NCBI RefSeq assembly: GCF_003688915.1
Contig: NZ_REFU01000001.1
Span: 434,001 to 498,000, forward strand
Reading direction: 5' to 3'
Source of the DNA: Rhodococcus sp. SBT000017
GTDB lineage: Bacteria > Actinomycetota > Actinomycetes > Mycobacteriales > Mycobacteriaceae
Length of the DNA stretch: 64,000 nt
The position numbers were made by a program, and so were the translations under genes. Below the pieces are notes generated by a model. The model did not search any database. It worked only from the letters and a program-made list of their open reading frames with translations, and was not told where the DNA came from. This document shows, piece by piece, positions 45,948 to 57,833 of this stretch; position 1 is the stretch's first letter, and the number at the start of each line of letters is the position of its first letter.

Positions 45948-47029
45948 GGCAGATCCTGTTCGCCGGAGGTATCGCACTCGCGGTCGCGATCCTGCTGACC
46001 CCGGTGCTGATCAAGACCTTCTCGAAACAGGGCTTCGGCCAGGAGATTCGAGTGGAGGGACCGGCGAGTCACCAGTCCAAGCGGGGCACACCGACAATGG
46101 GCGGCGTCGCAATTCTGGTCGGCATCTGGGCCGGCTACTGGGGCTCGCACCTGATCGGCATCGGCTACGACGCAGACGGTCCGTCGGCCTCGGCCCTGCT
46201 CGTTCTCGGCCTGACCACGGTGCTCGGTCTCGTCGGCTTTCTCGACGACTTCATCAAGATCCGCAAACAGCGCAACCTGGGACTGAACGCCACCGGCAAG
46301 TACGTCGGTCAGATAACGGCGGCCGTGCTCTTCGCGATCCTGGTGTTGCAGTTCCGCAGCGAGAGCGGGCTCACCCCGGGCAGCACCCAACTGTCGTACG
46401 TTCGTGACATCGCCACCTGGTCGATGTCCGCGGTGGTCTTCGTGTTCTTCATCTGCCTGCTCGTCATCGCGTGGTCCAACTCGGTCAACCTCACCGACGG
46501 ACTCGACGGACTCGCTGCCGGGTCCATGACTCTGGTGCTCGGTGCCTACACCGTCATCACCTTCTGGCAGTACCGCCAGGCGTGCGCAGGCCCAGCCGGG
46601 CCTGCCCCCGGCTGCTACGACGTTCGAGACCCCCTCGACCTGGCCCTGGTCTGTGCGTCGGCCGCGGGCGCCTGCATCGGCTTCCTGTGGTGGAACGCCG
46701 CGCCGGCCAAGATCTTCATGGGTGACACCGGATCCCTGGCCCTCGGCGGTCTGATCGCAGGCCTGTCGGTGGTGACCAAGACCGAGCTGATCATGGTGGT
46801 CATCGGTGCGCTGTTCGTCGCCGAGGCCGCGTCGGTCGTGATCCAGGTCGCGGTGTTCCGATCCAGTCGCCGACGCGTCTTCCGCATGGCACCGTTCCAT
46901 CATCACTTCGAGCTGGCCGGATGGGCCGAGACGACGGTGATCATCCGGTTCTGGTTGTTGGCCGCCATCTCGTCGGCCGTCGGACTCGCCCTGTTCTACA
47001 GCGAGTATCTCGCTGCTGTCGGCGGATAG
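45944..47029 (+). CDS. mraY: Phospho-N-acetylmuramoyl-pentapeptide transferase
   Basis: Polytopic membrane enzyme that transfers phospho-MurNAc-pentapeptide to undecaprenyl (decaprenyl in mycobacteria) phosphate, forming lipid I. The 361-residue protein has about ten helices and the family motifs [14 protein letters not shown] (catalytic DD), [23 protein letters not shown] and the HHHFE motif as [10 protein letters not shown]. The GTG start overlaps murF. murD follows after 3 bp. Confidence 0.97.
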   Translation: MRQILFAGGIALAVAILLTPVLIKTFSKQGFGQEIRVEGPASHQSKRGTPTMGGVAILVGIWAGYWGSHLIGIGYDADGPSASALLVLGLTTVLGLVGFLDDFIKIRKQRNLGLNATGKYVGQITAAVLFAILVLQFRSESGLTPGSTQLSYVRDIATWSMSAVVFVFFICLLVIAWSNSVNLTDGLDGLAAGSMTLVLGAYTVITFWQYRQACAGPAGPAPGCYDVRDPLDLALVCASAAGACIGFLWWNAAPAKIFMGDTGSLALGGLIAGLSVVTKTELIMVVIGALFVAEAASVVIQVAVFRSSRRRVFRMAPFHHHFELAGWAETTVIIRFWLLAAISSAVGLALFYSEYLAAVGG

Positions 47030-47032
47030 GGC

Positions 47033-48505
47033 ATGGATGAATCTGTGCACGACTCTCGGACCGATCTGATCTGGTTGCGTGGCAGTTCGGTGCTGGTGAC
47101 CGGAGCCCGCATCTCGGGACTCGCTGTCGTGCAACCACTGCTGGATCTCGGTGCCGTCGTCACGGTCACCGACTCGAATCGCGCCGCGCTGGACGAGGCG
47201 TCGAACTCCGGTGCTGCGGTGGTGCTGCAGGACGACCTGCTCGCCGATCCCGCGGCGCTCGAAAAGTTCTCGCTCGTCGTCACCAGTCCCGGTTTCCGTC
47301 CCGACTCTCCGGTGTTGGCGGCCGCCACGAAACAGGGTATTCCGGTGTGGGGCGATGTCGAGTTGTCCTGGCACGTGGACCGGGCCGAGCTGTACGGACC
47401 CCGGACTCGCTGGCTGGTGGTCACCGGTACCAACGGAAAGACGACCACCACCTCGATGCTGGCGTCGATACTCGACGCCGCCGGCATCGAATCGGTGGCC
47501 TGCGGCAACATCGGACTCCCCGTCGCCGACGCGTTGCGCGGTACCCCACATCCGAGTGTGCTCGCTGTGGAGTTGTCGTCGTTCCAGTTGTTCTGGGCTC
47601 CGTCGGTGCGTCCGGCAGCGGGGGTGGTGCTCAACATCGCCGAGGACCATCTCGATTGGCACGGCGGTATGGATGGTTACGTCCAGGCCAAGGCTCGTGC
47701 GTTGAGCGGCGATGTTGCGGTGGTCGGTCTCGACGACTCCAGGGCGGCCGGCTTGTCGGCCGGGTCTGTGGCGGCGACCGTCGTCGGTTTCCGGTTGGGT
47801 GAGCCGGCGTCGGGTGAGCTGGGAGTGCGGGCAGGGATGCTCGTCGACAACGCGTTCGGCGAGAACGTCGATTTACTCGCTGCGGACGACGTGGAGCCGA
47901 GCGGCCCGTCCGGTGTCCTCGATGCGCTCGCGGCAGGCGCGCTGGCTCGTTCGATCGGCGTGCAGGCAGGCGATGTTCGGGTGGGGCTGCAGACCTATCG
48001 GGTGGGACCGCATCGTGCGGCGGTGGTGCGCGAGCTCGGCGGGGTGACGTTCATCGATGATTCGAAGGCGACGAACCCGCACGCCGCTCGCTCCTCGATC
48101 TCGGCGCACGATCGCGTCGTGTGGATCGCGGGTGGGCTGTTGAAGGGTGCGCTGATCGACGATCTGGTGGTCGAGATCGCCGATCGGCTCGTGGCTGCGG
48201 TCGTCCTCGGACGCGATGGGATGCAGATCGCAGAGGCTTTAGCGCGACACGCGCCCGATGTTCCGGTCGTCAGGCTTCCTTCGGGAGACGATGCTGGTGT
48301 GACTCATGGTGCTGAAGATGCTGATGCGGTGATGCGGGCGGTCGCGGCCCATGCGGCCGAACTCGCCGCGCCGGGGGATACGGTCCTGCTGGCCCCGGCC
48401 GCCGCGTCACTGGACATGTTCGCCGACTACGGCCACCGCGGCCGCAGCTTCGCCGAATCGGTCCAGCGCCTCGATGCCACCGACATCGGATCGCCGCGAT
48501 CGTGA
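47033..48505 (+). CDS. murD: UDP-MurNAc-L-Ala:D-glutamate ligase
   Basis: Adds D-glutamate to UDP-MurNAc-L-Ala. In the 490-residue Mur ligase the N-terminal Rossmann-like domain (SVLVTGARISGLAVVQPLL) is followed by the ATP loop VTGTNGKTTTTSMLASIL, VELSSFQLFW, NIAEDHLDWHGG and the C-terminal DDSKATNPHA block. The stop overlaps the ftsW start (GTGA). Confidence 0.96.
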   Translation: MDESVHDSRTDLIWLRGSSVLVTGARISGLAVVQPLLDLGAVVTVTDSNRAALDEASNSGAAVVLQDDLLADPAALEKFSLVVTSPGFRPDSPVLAAATKQGIPVWGDVELSWHVDRAELYGPRTRWLVVTGTNGKTTTTSMLASILDAAGIESVACGNIGLPVADALRGTPHPSVLAVELSSFQLFWAPSVRPAAGVVLNIAEDHLDWHGGMDGYVQAKARALSGDVAVVGLDDSRAAGLSAGSVAATVVGFRLGEPASGELGVRAGMLVDNAFGENVDLLAADDVEPSGPSGVLDALAAGALARSIGVQAGDVRVGLQTYRVGPHRAAVVRELGGVTFIDDSKATNPHAARSSISAHDRVVWIAGGLLKGALIDDLVVEIADRLVAAVVLGRDGMQIAEALARHAPDVPVVRLPSGDDAGVTHGAEDADAVMRAVAAHAAELAAPGDTVLLAPAAASLDMFADYGHRGRSFAESVQRLDATDIGSPRS

Positions 48506-50088
48506 CCGCCGCCGGTCAGCCGCCGCGTCCGCCTCGCCGCACCGCCGCTCCACGCACTCGAATAGGCCTGTGGTTCGGCAGGCCGCTCGCGTCCTTCCAT
48601 CTCATCGTCACGATCGCAGTCCTGCTCACGGTGTTGGGCCTGGTGATGGTGCTGTCGGCGTCGTCCGCCGAATCCTTCGCAGCCGACGAGTCCGGGTACG
48701 CGCTCTTCACCCAGCAGCTGATCGGTGTCGCGCTGGGAGTCGTCGCGTTTTACGTCGCTCTCCGGCTGCCGGTTCGGTACCTCAGGAAGCTGTCGTTTCC
48801 GCTGTTCTTGGTCTCGATCACCATGCTGATGCTGGTGCTGATTCCCGGTATCGGTGCCGAACGCCAAGGCGCGCGCCGCTGGTTCGACTTCGGCGTCGTG
48901 TCCTTCCAGCCGTCCGAGCTCGCCAAGGTGGCACTGGTTCTGTGGGGCGCGCACCTGTTGGCCTCGCGTCGCAGCGAACACGGCAACATCAAGTCGTTGC
49001 TCATTCCGTTGCTGCCTGCGGGTCTGCTGATGTGCCTGCTCGTCGTCCTGCAGCCGAACCTGAGTACCGCCATCGCCCTCGGCATCATCCTGGTGGCGCT
49101 GCTGTGGTTCGCCGGCCTCAACGCCCGGTTGTTCGGTGCGGTGCTGATGACCGGGATGGCGCTGGCAACCGTGCTCGCGTTCACCGCCGGTTACCGGTCC
49201 AACCGCGTCAAGGCCTGGCTCAACCCGGGCGAGGACACCCAGGGTCTGTCGTACCAGTCCACCCAGGCGAAATACTCACTGGCCGACGGCGGAATGTTCG
49301 GTCGCGGGCTCGGGCAGAGCCGCGCGAAGTGGAGTTACCTGCCCAACGCGCACAACGACTTCATCTTCGCCATCATCGGCGAGGAACTCGGGATGATCGG
49401 CTGCCTGGCAGTCATCGGATTGTTCGGCCTCTTCGTCTACACCGGCCTGCGCATCGCCATGCGTTCGGTCGATCCGTTCCTGCGTCTGCTGACCGCAGGT
49501 GCCACGTGTTGGGTGTTCGGTCAGGCCATGATCAACATCGGCTACGTCGTCGGGCTGCTGCCGGTGACCGGTCTGCAGCTTCCGCTGGTGTCCTACGGTG
49601 GTACCTCGACTGCGATCACGCTGCTGATGTTCGGCATCATCGCGAGCGCCGCCCGGCACGAACCGGAGGCGATCGCAGCCCTGCACGCGGGGCAGGAGGG
49701 CCGAATCGCGCGAGCTCTGAAGCTGCCGCTGCCCGCCGTGTTCTCGCCCAAGCGAGCTGCGATGGCACGCTCGAAGTCCACTCGCCCCACGCTGGCGGCG
49801 CAGGATCGCAAGCGCCTCGAGTCCCGTAAGGGCCAGGGCAAGGACGCACGTACAGCGAGAGCTGCCGAGCCCGGACGTGCTCGCACGCGGGTCTCCAGTT
49901 CACGGACCGAGACGATGTCACCCAGATCGACTGCGTATCGGGGCGAGTCACCCCGCGGCAACCCCCGTCGGAGCGAGTCCGTCCGGCGAGAGTCCGCCGC
50001 AGGATCGCGGTCGGCATACCGTCCGCGACCGGAACCACAACCCGGTCGCCCGCCCGTCCGCTCGGGTGAGCGAGGATATCGACGGTGA
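48502..50088 (+). CDS. ftsW: Septal peptidoglycan glycosyltransferase FtsW (SEDS family)
   Basis: SEDS-family polymerase that builds septal glycan strands together with PbpB. The 528-residue protein has about ten helices and the family signatures [41 protein letters not shown] as [16 protein letters not shown], and [10 protein letters not shown] ~110-residue basic cytoplasmic tail rich in Arg/Ser/Pro follows, as in mycobacteria where the tail contacts FtsZ. Starts as a GTG overlapping murD; ends overlapping murG. Confidence 0.96.
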   Translation: MTAAGQPPRPPRRTAAPRTRIGLWFGRPLASFHLIVTIAVLLTVLGLVMVLSASSAESFAADESGYALFTQQLIGVALGVVAFYVALRLPVRYLRKLSFPLFLVSITMLMLVLIPGIGAERQGARRWFDFGVVSFQPSELAKVALVLWGAHLLASRRSEHGNIKSLLIPLLPAGLLMCLLVVLQPNLSTAIALGIILVALLWFAGLNARLFGAVLMTGMALATVLAFTAGYRSNRVKAWLNPGEDTQGLSYQSTQAKYSLADGGMFGRGLGQSRAKWSYLPNAHNDFIFAIIGEELGMIGCLAVIGLFGLFVYTGLRIAMRSVDPFLRLLTAGATCWVFGQAMINIGYVVGLLPVTGLQLPLVSYGGTSTAITLLMFGIIASAARHEPEAIAALHAGQEGRIARALKLPLPAVFSPKRAAMARSKSTRPTLAAQDRKRLESRKGQGKDARTARAAEPGRARTRVSSSRTETMSPRSTAYRGESPRGNPRRSESVRRESAAGSRSAYRPRPEPQPGRPPVRSGERGYRR

Positions 50089-51227
50089 AGCAGACATCTC
50101 GACCGATTTCCGTAGTGGTTGCCGGGGGCGGAACGGCCGGGCACATCGAGCCTGCGCTCGCTGTGGCCGACGCCTTGCGTGTCCTCGACCCCACCGTCAC
50201 CGTCACCGCTCTCGGCAGCAGCCGTGGTCTGGAGACGAAACTCGTCCCGGCTCGCGGGTACGCACTCGAACTCATTCCGCCGGTTCCGCTGCCCCGGAAG
50301 CCCACCGTCGACCTGCTCAAGCTGCCGCTGCGCGTCGTGCGATCGGTGCGCCGCACCCGAGAGATCTTCGCGGCCGTCGAGGCGGACGTGCTCGTCGGAT
50401 TCGGCGGATATGTCGCGTTGCCGGCCTATCTCGCGGCCCGCGGTCGACTGTTCGGCCGTGGCGGCCGAATTCCTGTGGTCATCCACGAGGCCAACGCGCG
50501 CGCGGGCATCGCCAACAAGGTCGGTGCTCGGTCGGCCGAGCGGGTACTCGCCGCGGTCGCGGGCTCGGGGATCGCCGCGCGCGGTGCTGCCGACGCGGAT
50601 GTGATCGGAATTCCCGTGCGTCCCACCATCACCGGACTCGACCGGGCGGCTGTCCGCGCAGAGGCTCGCGCGCACTTCGGCCTGCCCGAGAGCGGCCCGG
50701 TGCTGTTGGTGTTCGGCGGCTCGCAGGGGGCCCGATCGCTCAACGACGCGGTGTCCGGAGCCTCGGCGGCCCTCGCCGGTGCCGGTATCTCGGTTCTGCA
50801 CGCGCACGGTCCGAAGAACTCGCTCGACGTCGAGCAGCGCAATCCGAATGCGCCGTACGTCGCGGTGCCGTACATCGACCGGATGGATCTGGCGTATGCG
50901 GCCGCGGACCTCGCGATATGCCGGTCCGGTGCCATGACGGTCGCCGAGGTTTCCGCGACCGGTCTGCCTGCCGTCTACGTGCCCCTGCCGCACGGCAACG
51001 GCGAGCAGGAACTCAACGCCCGTCCTGTGGTCGACGCCGGAGGTGGCATCCTGGTGTCCGATGCGACACTGACCGAGCAGTACGTGAGCGAGACGGTGGT
51101 CGCGCTGCTGGCCGACACCGAAAAAATTGCCACCATGTCTCGGGCCGCCGCCGGTGCCGGGCACAAGGGCGCAGCAGCTGCCGTCGCGCAGATCGTGCTC
51201 GATACCGCGCACGCGGCGCGGCGCTGA
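50085..51227 (+). CDS. murG: UDP-GlcNAc:lipid I N-acetylglucosamine transferase
   Basis: Membrane-associated GT28 enzyme making lipid II. The 380-residue GT-B protein has the N-terminal glycine loop [54 protein letters not shown] and the donor-site [25 protein letters not shown]. The GTG start overlaps ftsW. A 45-bp gap with its own ribosome site precedes murC. Confidence 0.96.
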   Translation: MKQTSRPISVVVAGGGTAGHIEPALAVADALRVLDPTVTVTALGSSRGLETKLVPARGYALELIPPVPLPRKPTVDLLKLPLRVVRSVRRTREIFAAVEADVLVGFGGYVALPAYLAARGRLFGRGGRIPVVIHEANARAGIANKVGARSAERVLAAVAGSGIAARGAADADVIGIPVRPTITGLDRAAVRAEARAHFGLPESGPVLLVFGGSQGARSLNDAVSGASAALAGAGISVLHAHGPKNSLDVEQRNPNAPYVAVPYIDRMDLAYAAADLAICRSGAMTVAEVSATGLPAVYVPLPHGNGEQELNARPVVDAGGGILVSDATLTEQYVSETVVALLADTEKIATMSRAAAGAGHKGAAAAVAQIVLDTAHAARR

Positions 51228-51272
51228 GCTGGGCGGCGTCGAGCATGAGAAGAGAACGAGGGAGACGTCCGC

Positions 51273-52796
51273 GTGACAACTGAGGGTGCGATGTCGGATC
51301 TGCCGACAGAGCTCGAACGAGTACACATGGTGGGCATCGGTGGTGCCGGAATGTCCGGCATCGCGCGGATCCTGCTGGCTCGCGGGGGACAGGTGTCGGG
51401 TTCGGATGCCAAGGAATCGCGCGGCGTACTCGCACTGCGCGCACGCGGTGCCCAGGTCCGCATCGGTCACGACGCGAGCGCGCTGGACATGATCGACGGC
51501 GGACCCACCGTGGTGGTGACGACCCACGCCGCGATTCCCAGGACCAATCCAGAACTCGTCGAAGCTCGTGAACGCGGAATCCCGGTGGTGCTGCGTCCGG
51601 CCGTGCTGTCTTCTCTCATGCAGGGATACCGCACGTTGTTGGTCTCGGGTACGCACGGCAAGACGTCGACGACCTCGATGCTGGTCGTCGCCCTCCAGCA
51701 CTGCGGGTTCGATCCGTCGTTCGCCGTCGGGGGAGAGCTGAACGAGGCCGGGACCAACGCTCATCACGGCAGCGGCGACGTGTTCGTGGCCGAGGCGGAC
51801 GAGAGCGACGGCTCGCTGCTGCAGTACACGGCCAACGTCATCATCGTGACCAACATCGAGGCCGATCACCTGGACTACTTCGGCACCACCGAGGCCTACG
51901 TTCAGGTGTTCGACGATTTCGCCGCGCTCCTCGGTCCCGGCGGTGTGCTCGTGGCCTGCATGGACGACCCGGGTTCGGCTGCGCTCGCTCGACGCGTGGT
52001 CGAGCGCAACCTTCCCGGAGTGAAGGTGCTGGGTTACGGGTCCTCGGACGTCGACGCCGGGCCGGTCGAGATGGCCGTTCGCCTGTTGGCGTGGGAGCCC
52101 GAGGACATCGGCGGCGTCGCGCAGTTGCAGATCGCGGGCGAGGACGCGGCGCGCACCGTACGGCTCGGCGTCCCCGGCCGGCACACCGCACTCAACGCGC
52201 TGGCGGCGTTCGTCGCGGCGCGCCAGGTCGGTGCCGGAGTCGAGGAACTGCTGGCCGGGCTCACCGGTTTCGGCGGAGTGCATCGGCGTTTCCAGTTCAC
52301 CGGACGTGAGCACGGCGTGCGCGTGTTCGACGACTACGCGCACCACCCGACGGAGGTGCGCGCGGTGTTGACGGCTGCCCAGGCTCTCGTGGCGGGTCAG
52401 GACCATTCGGGTCTCGAGCAGGGCCGCGTCGTCGTCGTGTTCCAGCCGCACCTGTATTCGCGGACCGCGACGTTCGCCGAGGAGTTCGGTGCCGCGCTGT
52501 CGTTGGCCGACGAGATCGTCGTGCTCGACGTCTACGGCGCGCGCGAGGAGCCGTTGCCCGGTGTGACGGGGGCGCTGGTTGCCGCTTCGGTGACCAAGCC
52601 GGTGAACTATCAGCCGGATCTGTCGTTGGTGGCCAAGCAGGTCGCCCATCTGAGTGTGCCCGGCGATGTCGTGATCACCATGGGTGCCGGTGACGTGACG
52701 ATGCTCGGCGGACCGATTCTCGATGCGCTTCGCTCGAAGACCGATTTCGGTGCTGCGACCGGCCGCGGAGTACCGAAGGATCGGCCGTCGACGTGA
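51273..52796 (+). CDS. murC: UDP-MurNAc:L-alanine ligase
   Basis: First Mur ligase, adding L-alanine to UDP-MurNAc. The 507-residue protein opens with [19 protein letters not shown] (UDP site), then [15 protein letters not shown] (ATP loop), [18 protein letters not shown] and [11 protein letters not shown]. The GTG at 51273 has GAGGGAGA 8 nt upstream; an ATG at 51291 is nearer the family core. Its stop overlaps the ftsQ start by 4 bp. Confidence 0.96.
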   Translation: MTTEGAMSDLPTELERVHMVGIGGAGMSGIARILLARGGQVSGSDAKESRGVLALRARGAQVRIGHDASALDMIDGGPTVVVTTHAAIPRTNPELVEARERGIPVVLRPAVLSSLMQGYRTLLVSGTHGKTSTTSMLVVALQHCGFDPSFAVGGELNEAGTNAHHGSGDVFVAEADESDGSLLQYTANVIIVTNIEADHLDYFGTTEAYVQVFDDFAALLGPGGVLVACMDDPGSAALARRVVERNLPGVKVLGYGSSDVDAGPVEMAVRLLAWEPEDIGGVAQLQIAGEDAARTVRLGVPGRHTALNALAAFVAARQVGAGVEELLAGLTGFGGVHRRFQFTGREHGVRVFDDYAHHPTEVRAVLTAAQALVAGQDHSGLEQGRVVVVFQPHLYSRTATFAEEFGAALSLADEIVVLDVYGAREEPLPGVTGALVAASVTKPVNYQPDLSLVAKQVAHLSVPGDVVITMGAGDVTMLGGPILDALRSKTDFGAATGRGVPKDRPST

Positions 52797-53587
52797 CCCG
52801 CCGCTCCGATCGAGTCCGTTCTTCGAGGTCGGGAACAGCTGCAGGAGAGGGTGATTCGCCGTCCGCGGTCACCGACAAGCAGGCGCGCGCGCTGGCGCGT
52901 GAAGAAGAGCGCGCCCGGGTGAAGCGGTCGCGGCGCAAGGCCTTGGTCATCGCACTGGCCGTGGTGGTCGTCGTGGTGGGATCGGCTGCGCTGGTGTACT
53001 TCACACCGCTGTTGTCCGTTCGCACCATTGCGGTCGCGGGGGCGTCCTCGGTGTCCGAGGAGGAGATCCTGGATCGGCTGGACGTACCCGTCGGTCTTCC
53101 GCTGGTTCGGGTGGACACGGCGGCCGCGGCGCAGCGGGTGGCGACGATTCCGGCGCTGGCGACGGTTCGTGTGCAACGGAAGTATCCGTCCACCGTGCAG
53201 GTGACGGTGGAGGAGCGAACACCGGTGGCGTTCTTCGATTCTCCGGACGGCACCCATCTTCTCGACTCCTCGGGGGTCGATTTCGCGATCGCGCCGCCAC
53301 CGCCCGGGGTGGTGCGTCTGGTGACCGACAACCCGGTGTTCGGTGATCCGGTGACGAAAGATGCACTCGCGGTTCTCGATACGTTGCCACCGCTGCTACG
53401 CGATCAGGCAGGCGAGCTGCGCGCGAGCACGCTGTCCGACATTTCGATTCTGCTGCTCGACGGGCGCACCGTGGTGTGGGGCAGCAAGGACGACTCGCAA
53501 CGCAAGGCCGCGGTGGCGATCGCGTTGCTGTCCCAGCCCGGTCAGATCTTCGACGTGTCGAGTCCGGATCTGCCCACCACCAAATAG
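52793..53587 (+). CDS. ftsQ: Cell division protein FtsQ
   Basis: Bitopic divisome protein. The 264-residue protein has a basic cytoplasmic tail, a membrane helix ([21 protein letters not shown]), a POTRA domain ([24 protein letters not shown]...[15 protein letters not shown]) and the beta domain ([20 protein letters not shown]). Overlaps murC as GTGA. A 172-bp gap with a promoter separates it from ftsZ. Confidence 0.95.
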   Translation: MTRRSDRVRSSRSGTAAGEGDSPSAVTDKQARALAREEERARVKRSRRKALVIALAVVVVVVGSAALVYFTPLLSVRTIAVAGASSVSEEEILDRLDVPVGLPLVRVDTAAAAQRVATIPALATVRVQRKYPSTVQVTVEERTPVAFFDSPDGTHLLDSSGVDFAIAPPPPGVVRLVTDNPVFGDPVTKDALAVLDTLPPLLRDQAGELRASTLSDISILLLDGRTVVWGSKDDSQRKAAVAIALLSQPGQIFDVSSPDLPTTK

Positions 53588-53681
53588 TTTCGACGTGGTC
53601 GACGGGAATTTCTCGCGCGGCGTCGGCGCGCCTAATGGCGATAGTCGTCGGCGATGAATAGCGTTTCGACCAGTTCAGTAC

Positions 53682-53712
53682 TTGACATAACTCTAAGCCT
53701 GTGGTTTAGGTT
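53682..53712 (+). promoter_or_regulatory. Promoter upstream of ftsZ
   Basis: A perfect TTGACA at 53682-53687 is followed by TTTAGG (17-bp spacer) or TAGGTT (19-bp spacer, 53707-53712). It lies about 50 bp before the ftsZ start in the largest gap of the downstream part of the cluster, allowing ftsZ expression independent of the upstream mur genes. Confidence 0.65.
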
Positions 53713-53759
53713 GAGGGTTTTCCACATTTCACGCAACAATCCACGGAAGGCGAGAGCCC

Positions 53760-55034
53760 ATGACGCCCCCGCACAACTACCTCGCCGTAATCAAGGTCGT
53801 CGGCATCGGCGGCGGCGGCGTGAACGCGGTCAACCGCATGATCGAACAGGGACTCAAGGGAGTCGAGTTCATCGCGGTCAACACCGACGCTCAGGCCTTG
53901 CTGATGAGTGACGCAGACGTCAAGCTCGACGTGGGTCGCGAGCTGACCCGCGGACTCGGCGCAGGTGCCGATCCCGAGGTCGGCCGACGCGCAGCAGACG
54001 ATCACAAGGACGAGATCGAAGAGGTGCTCAAGGGTGCCGACATGGTGTTCGTCACCGCAGGCGAGGGCGGCGGCACCGGTACCGGTGGTGCTCCCGTCGT
54101 CGCCAACATCGCTCGCAAGCTCGGTGCACTGACCGTTGGTGTCGTCACTCGGCCGTTCTCGTTCGAGGGCAAGCGGCGCGGTGGACAGGCCGACACGGGC
54201 ATCCAGCAGCTCCGTGAGTCCTGCGACACGCTCATCGTCATCCCGAACGATCGACTGCTTCAGCTCGGCGACGCGGCCGTCAGCCTCATGGACGCATTCC
54301 GCAGCGCCGACGAGGTATTGCTCAACGGCGTTCAGGGCATCACCGACCTGATCACCACTCCAGGCCTGATCAACGTCGACTTCGCCGACGTCAAGGGTGT
54401 CATGTCCGGCGCGGGCAGTGCGTTGATGGGCATCGGATCCTCCCGCGGTGAGGGTCGAGCCATCAAGGCAGCCGAATCGGCGATCAACTCGCCGCTGCTC
54501 GAAGCGTCGATGGAAGGTGCACGCGGAGTGCTGCTCTCCATCGCCGGTGGATCCGACCTCGGTCTGTTCGAGATCAACGAGGCCGCCTCGCTGGTGCAGG
54601 AAGCCGCACACATCGACGCCAACATCATTTTCGGCACCGTCATCGACGACTCCCTCGGCGACGAGGTCCGCGTGACCGTCATCGCCGCAGGCTTCGACGG
54701 CGGAACCCCGACGCGGCGTCCGGTCGAAGCGGCCACCTCCACACGTGGACCGATCGGATCGGCTCGCTCGGGCGAGGTGTCCTCCAGGTCGAGCGACAGT
54801 TCCGACGGTGCCGTGTTCCGCGACCCGGTAGGCGCACCGAGTGGTAGCAGTCTGCCGCCGCTGAACTCGTCGAGCTCGTCCAACCGCGAATCGTCCAGCC
54901 GCGAGTCCGCAGCCGGTCACGGCCGTGACTCGGGCGGCCAAGGCCGCGAGTCCGTCGGTTCCGGCCGTCGCGTGCCGATCGCCGAGGACGAGGGCGAAGA
55001 CGAAGTCGATGTGCCGTCCTTCATGCGGCGGTGA
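53760..55034 (+). CDS. ftsZ: Cell division GTPase FtsZ
   Basis: Tubulin-like GTPase that forms the Z ring. The 424-residue protein has the nucleotide motifs [18 protein letters not shown], the tubulin signature [10 protein letters not shown] and the T7-loop [16 protein letters not shown] Ser/Arg-rich linker of about 90 residues leads to the conserved C-terminal peptide DVPSFMRR, the docking site for partners such as SepF. The ATG at 53760 has GGAAGGCGAG upstream. The yfiH start overlaps its stop. Confidence 0.98.
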   Translation: MTPPHNYLAVIKVVGIGGGGVNAVNRMIEQGLKGVEFIAVNTDAQALLMSDADVKLDVGRELTRGLGAGADPEVGRRAADDHKDEIEEVLKGADMVFVTAGEGGGTGTGGAPVVANIARKLGALTVGVVTRPFSFEGKRRGGQADTGIQQLRESCDTLIVIPNDRLLQLGDAAVSLMDAFRSADEVLLNGVQGITDLITTPGLINVDFADVKGVMSGAGSALMGIGSSRGEGRAIKAAESAINSPLLEASMEGARGVLLSIAGGSDLGLFEINEAASLVQEAAHIDANIIFGTVIDDSLGDEVRVTVIAAGFDGGTPTRRPVEAATSTRGPIGSARSGEVSSRSSDSSDGAVFRDPVGAPSGSSLPPLNSSSSSNRESSSRESAAGHGRDSGGQGRESVGSGRRVPIAEDEGEDEVDVPSFMRR

Positions 55035-55798
55035 GTGACACCGCATCCGCCGGTCCGTTTCGTGTCCGACGCGTCTCGACGACGCGGGACGGCGGCGTCT
55101 CGGCACCACCGTTCGACACGTTCAATCTCGGCGACCACGTCGGTGACGACCCCGCTGCGGTGGAGGCCAACCGTCGACGCCTCGGCGATCGACTGGGCAT
55201 GGGACTCGAACGGCTCGTCTTCATGGAGCAGGTCCACGGACGCACCGTCACGGTGGTCGACGGTCCGGTGTCCGAGCCGCTACCGATGACCGATGCGTTG
55301 GTGACGACGCAACGTGATCTCGGTCTGGTGGTGTTGACTGCCGACTGTGTGCCGGTCCTGCTCTCCGACGAGGAGGCCGGAGTGATCGCCGCCGTGCACG
55401 CAGGACGGGTCGGAGCCCGCATCGGCATCGTGCCTCGCGTGTTGGCCGCCATGGTCGAGCTCGGTGCGGTCCCGGCGCGCATCGGTGCGTTTCTGGGTCC
55501 GGCCGCGAGTGGTCGCCAGTACGAGGTGCCCGCGTCCATGCGAGCGGACGTCGACCAGCATCTCCCCGGCAGCGCGACGACGACCGTCCGCCATACCCCC
55601 GGGCTCGACATTCCCGCCGGTATCCGAGCTCAACTGCTCGCCGCGGGAGTATCCGGCGTGGCTCAGGATCCTCGATGCACCATCGAGGATCGGACGTTGT
55701 TCAGTCACCGTCGCGAAGGATCGACCGGTCGAATTGCCAGTGTCGTATGGATGGACAGCACATCCTCAGGTGATCGGCCCGAATCGGCCGATCGGTGA
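55031..55798 (+). CDS. YfiH/laccase-domain protein (Rv2149c-type purine nucleoside phosphorylase family)
   Basis: A 255-residue protein of the multicopper-polyphenol-oxidase-like (YfiH/FAMIN) family, members of which act as purine nucleoside phosphorylases or deaminases, or edit peptidoglycan precursors. The zinc-site residues are visible as [17 protein letters not shown] and AVHAGRVG. The GTG at 55031 overlaps the ftsZ stop, giving translational coupling to ftsZ. The physiological substrate in this group is unsettled. Confidence 0.93.
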   Translation: MSDTASAGPFRVRRVSTTRDGGVSAPPFDTFNLGDHVGDDPAAVEANRRRLGDRLGMGLERLVFMEQVHGRTVTVVDGPVSEPLPMTDALVTTQRDLGLVVLTADCVPVLLSDEEAGVIAAVHAGRVGARIGIVPRVLAAMVELGAVPARIGAFLGPAASGRQYEVPASMRADVDQHLPGSATTTVRHTPGLDIPAGIRAQLLAAGVSGVAQDPRCTIEDRTLFSHRREGSTGRIASVVWMDSTSSGDRPESADR

Positions 55799-55817
55799 AC
55801 GGGCAGAGAAGGTTGTC

Positions 55818-56573
55818 ATGAGCGAACTCAGCGGCAGCGCGTCGGGCCCGGACCGGGCGCGCGAGATCGACACATCGTTGACGTCGGTGCGCGAGCGGTT
55901 GCATCGCGCATGTGTCGACGCGGGCCGGTCGCCCGCCGACGTGGCTCTGTTGCCGGTGACCAAGTTCTTCCCTGCCTCGGACGTGCGAATTCTGTACGAC
56001 CTGGGGTGCCGCGACTTCGGAGAGTCCCGGGAGCAGGACGCGTCGCCCAAGGTCGCCGAGACTGCCGACGATTTCAGCGCCGATCCGCCTCGGTGGCACA
56101 TGATCGGACACCTGCAGCGAAACAAGGCGAAGTCGGTGGCCGCGTGGGCGCACTCCATTCATTCCGTGGACAGTGCGCGGTTGGTGACCGCTCTGTCCAA
56201 GGCGACGGCGGCGGCACTGGACGAGGGTGTGCGTCGGACCGAACTCGACGTGATCGTTCAGGTCAGCCTCGACGGGGATGTGCATCGCGGAGGCGTCGAA
56301 CGCGAGGAACTGCACGAGCTTGCGGACGCGGTGTCGAATGCCTCCGGGTTGCGTCTGGCGGGGTTGATGGCGGTGCCACCGCTCGATGCAGATCCGGACG
56401 CCGCATTCGCCGACCTCGAGAGTCTGCACGCGCGACTTCTCGTGGATCATCCCGGAGCGCTCGAGCTGTCCGCGGGCATGACCGGAGACCTGGAAGCTGC
56501 TGTGCGGCACGGATCGACGTGCGTGCGTGTCGGTACCGCAATACTCGGCGCGCGGCCGATAACCTCGCAATAA
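55818..56573 (+). CDS. YggS-family pyridoxal phosphate homeostasis protein
   Basis: PLP-binding TIM-barrel protein that buffers pyridoxal phosphate and affects amino acid pools. The 251-residue protein has the PLP lysine in LLPVTKFFP, the family blocks [42 protein letters not shown] and [29 protein letters not shown]. The ATG at 55818 is preceded by GAGAAGG. It is 19 bp after yfiH and 83 bp before sepF, the usual order. Confidence 0.95.
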   Translation: MSELSGSASGPDRAREIDTSLTSVRERLHRACVDAGRSPADVALLPVTKFFPASDVRILYDLGCRDFGESREQDASPKVAETADDFSADPPRWHMIGHLQRNKAKSVAAWAHSIHSVDSARLVTALSKATAAALDEGVRRTELDVIVQVSLDGDVHRGGVEREELHELADAVSNASGLRLAGLMAVPPLDADPDAAFADLESLHARLLVDHPGALELSAGMTGDLEAAVRHGSTCVRVGTAILGARPITSQ

Positions 56574-56656
56574 CAGTCCATGGATCACATCAGTCACAAC
56601 AGACACTTGCGAACCTGGAGATGGACAGTAGACACACCGCCACGGAAGGCAGAACG

Positions 56657-57304
56657 ATGAGCACCCTGCACAAGTTCAAGGCGTACTTCGGCATGGTTCC
56701 GCTCGCCGACTACGAGGACGACTACCTCGACGATCCGGACACGCGACGCAGCTCCCGTGGTGGTCGCGACAGCTACGACGACATCGACGAGCGTGATTTC
56801 GTGAAGCCGTCCTTCGGTGGATCGCGGCACGCACAGGTCGAGGACGACTACGACGATTACGAGGCACCCCGTCCGGCGGCCACGCTGGCACCGATCGGTG
56901 GACGAGGACGCGGCGCGGCACCGAGCACGCGCGGTGCGGCAACCAGGGGAGCGCTTGCCATGGACACTCGGATGGACATGCGCGCAGAGACCCGACGCAG
57001 CCCGATCGTGGACGACGGCGGCCCGCTCTCGAAGATCACCACGCTGCGACCGCGTGACTACAGCGAGGCCCGCACCATCGGTGAGCGCTTCCGCGACGGC
57101 ACGCCGGTCATCATGGACCTGGTCGAGATGAGCAACGCGGACGCCAAGCGGCTGGTCGATTTCGCTGCCGGGCTCGCTTTTGCACTCCGCGGTTCCTTCG
57201 ACAAGGTGGCCACGAAGGTCTTCCTGCTCTCGCCGGCCGACGTCGACGTCTCGCCGCAGGAGCGCAGGCGGATCGCCGAGACCGGTTTCTACAGTCAGCA
57301 GTGA
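56657..57304 (+). CDS. sepF: Cell division protein SepF
   Basis: FtsZ-binding, membrane-associated divisome protein; in Actinobacteria, which lack FtsA/ZipA, it tethers FtsZ to the membrane. The 215-residue protein has the N-terminal amphipathic helix [14 protein letters not shown], a disordered acidic/Arg-rich linker with many Tyr-Asp repeats and the C-terminal beta-sandwich ([42 protein letters not shown]). The ATG at 56657 has GGAAGGCAGA upstream. Confidence 0.96.
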   Translation: MSTLHKFKAYFGMVPLADYEDDYLDDPDTRRSSRGGRDSYDDIDERDFVKPSFGGSRHAQVEDDYDDYEAPRPAATLAPIGGRGRGAAPSTRGAATRGALAMDTRMDMRAETRRSPIVDDGGPLSKITTLRPRDYSEARTIGERFRDGTPVIMDLVEMSNADAKRLVDFAAGLAFALRGSFDKVATKVFLLSPADVDVSPQERRRIAETGFYSQQ

Positions 57305-57386
57305 GATATTCACTGTTCGGGGTGGTAGTTCAGGGCTGTGACCAGCGCACTTTGCTCAGCCCGGCGAAGTCAGGCAGAGTATAGCC

Positions 57387-57674
57387 GTGATCGTGTTCAC
57401 GGTGATCAACATCGTATTGTTTCTTTTTTGGCTCCTTCTCATCGGTCGAATCATCGTCGAGTTCATCAGGACTTTCGCGAGAGATTGGCAACCGACCGGG
57501 TTGGTCGTCATCATGCTCGAGGCGATCTTCACGGTGACAGACCCGCCGGTGAAGTTTCTCCGGAAGATAATTCCACCGCTCAACCTCGGTGGAGTGCGAC
57601 TGGACCTGTCCATCATGGTTCTGCTTTTCGTCGTCTTCATCGCGTGGAATGTGACCAGCAGTCTCGCGGCCTGA
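57387..57674 (+). CDS. YggT-family membrane protein
   Basis: A 95-residue protein with two membrane segments (VINIVLFLFWLLLIGRIIVEFI and LDLSIMVLLFVVFIAWNV) around a conserved loop with TDPPVKFLRKIIPPLNLGGVRLDLS, the YggT signature. The start is a GTG 82 bp after sepF. YggT genes accompany sepF and wag31 in Gram-positives; a role in division or osmotic response is suggested but unproven. Confidence 0.93.
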   Translation: MIVFTVINIVLFLFWLLLIGRIIVEFIRTFARDWQPTGLVVIMLEAIFTVTDPPVKFLRKIIPPLNLGGVRLDLSIMVLLFVVFIAWNVTSSLAA

Positions 57675-57694
57675 GGCCGAAGTTGAATGTTAGA

Positions 57695-57728
57695 ACGCGG
57701 GACCCAGCGCATGCTGCGTGTCCCGTGT
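57695..57728 (+). terminator. Hairpin after yggT, possible terminator
   Basis: ACGCGGGAC (57695-57703) pairs with GTCCCGTGT (57720-57728), and inside it CAGC pairs with GCTG. No T-run follows, so it may be a weak terminator or an mRNA end-processing structure ahead of the separate wag31 promoter region. Confidence 0.45.
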
Positions 57729-57833
57729 GACAGAATGGACGCCAGTTACAGTTTGATTGTTCTGCACTCGCGCGGAATGGCATATAACTGAATGCTTGCT
57801 CTACCGCCCCAAGACGCGTGAAGGGATCCTTCC

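Noticed and set aside
45011..52649. Very long minus-strand open frames (883 and 1018 codons) opposite mur and fts genes
   Set aside because: They are third-position GC shadows of well-identified plus-strand genes and show no family motifs.
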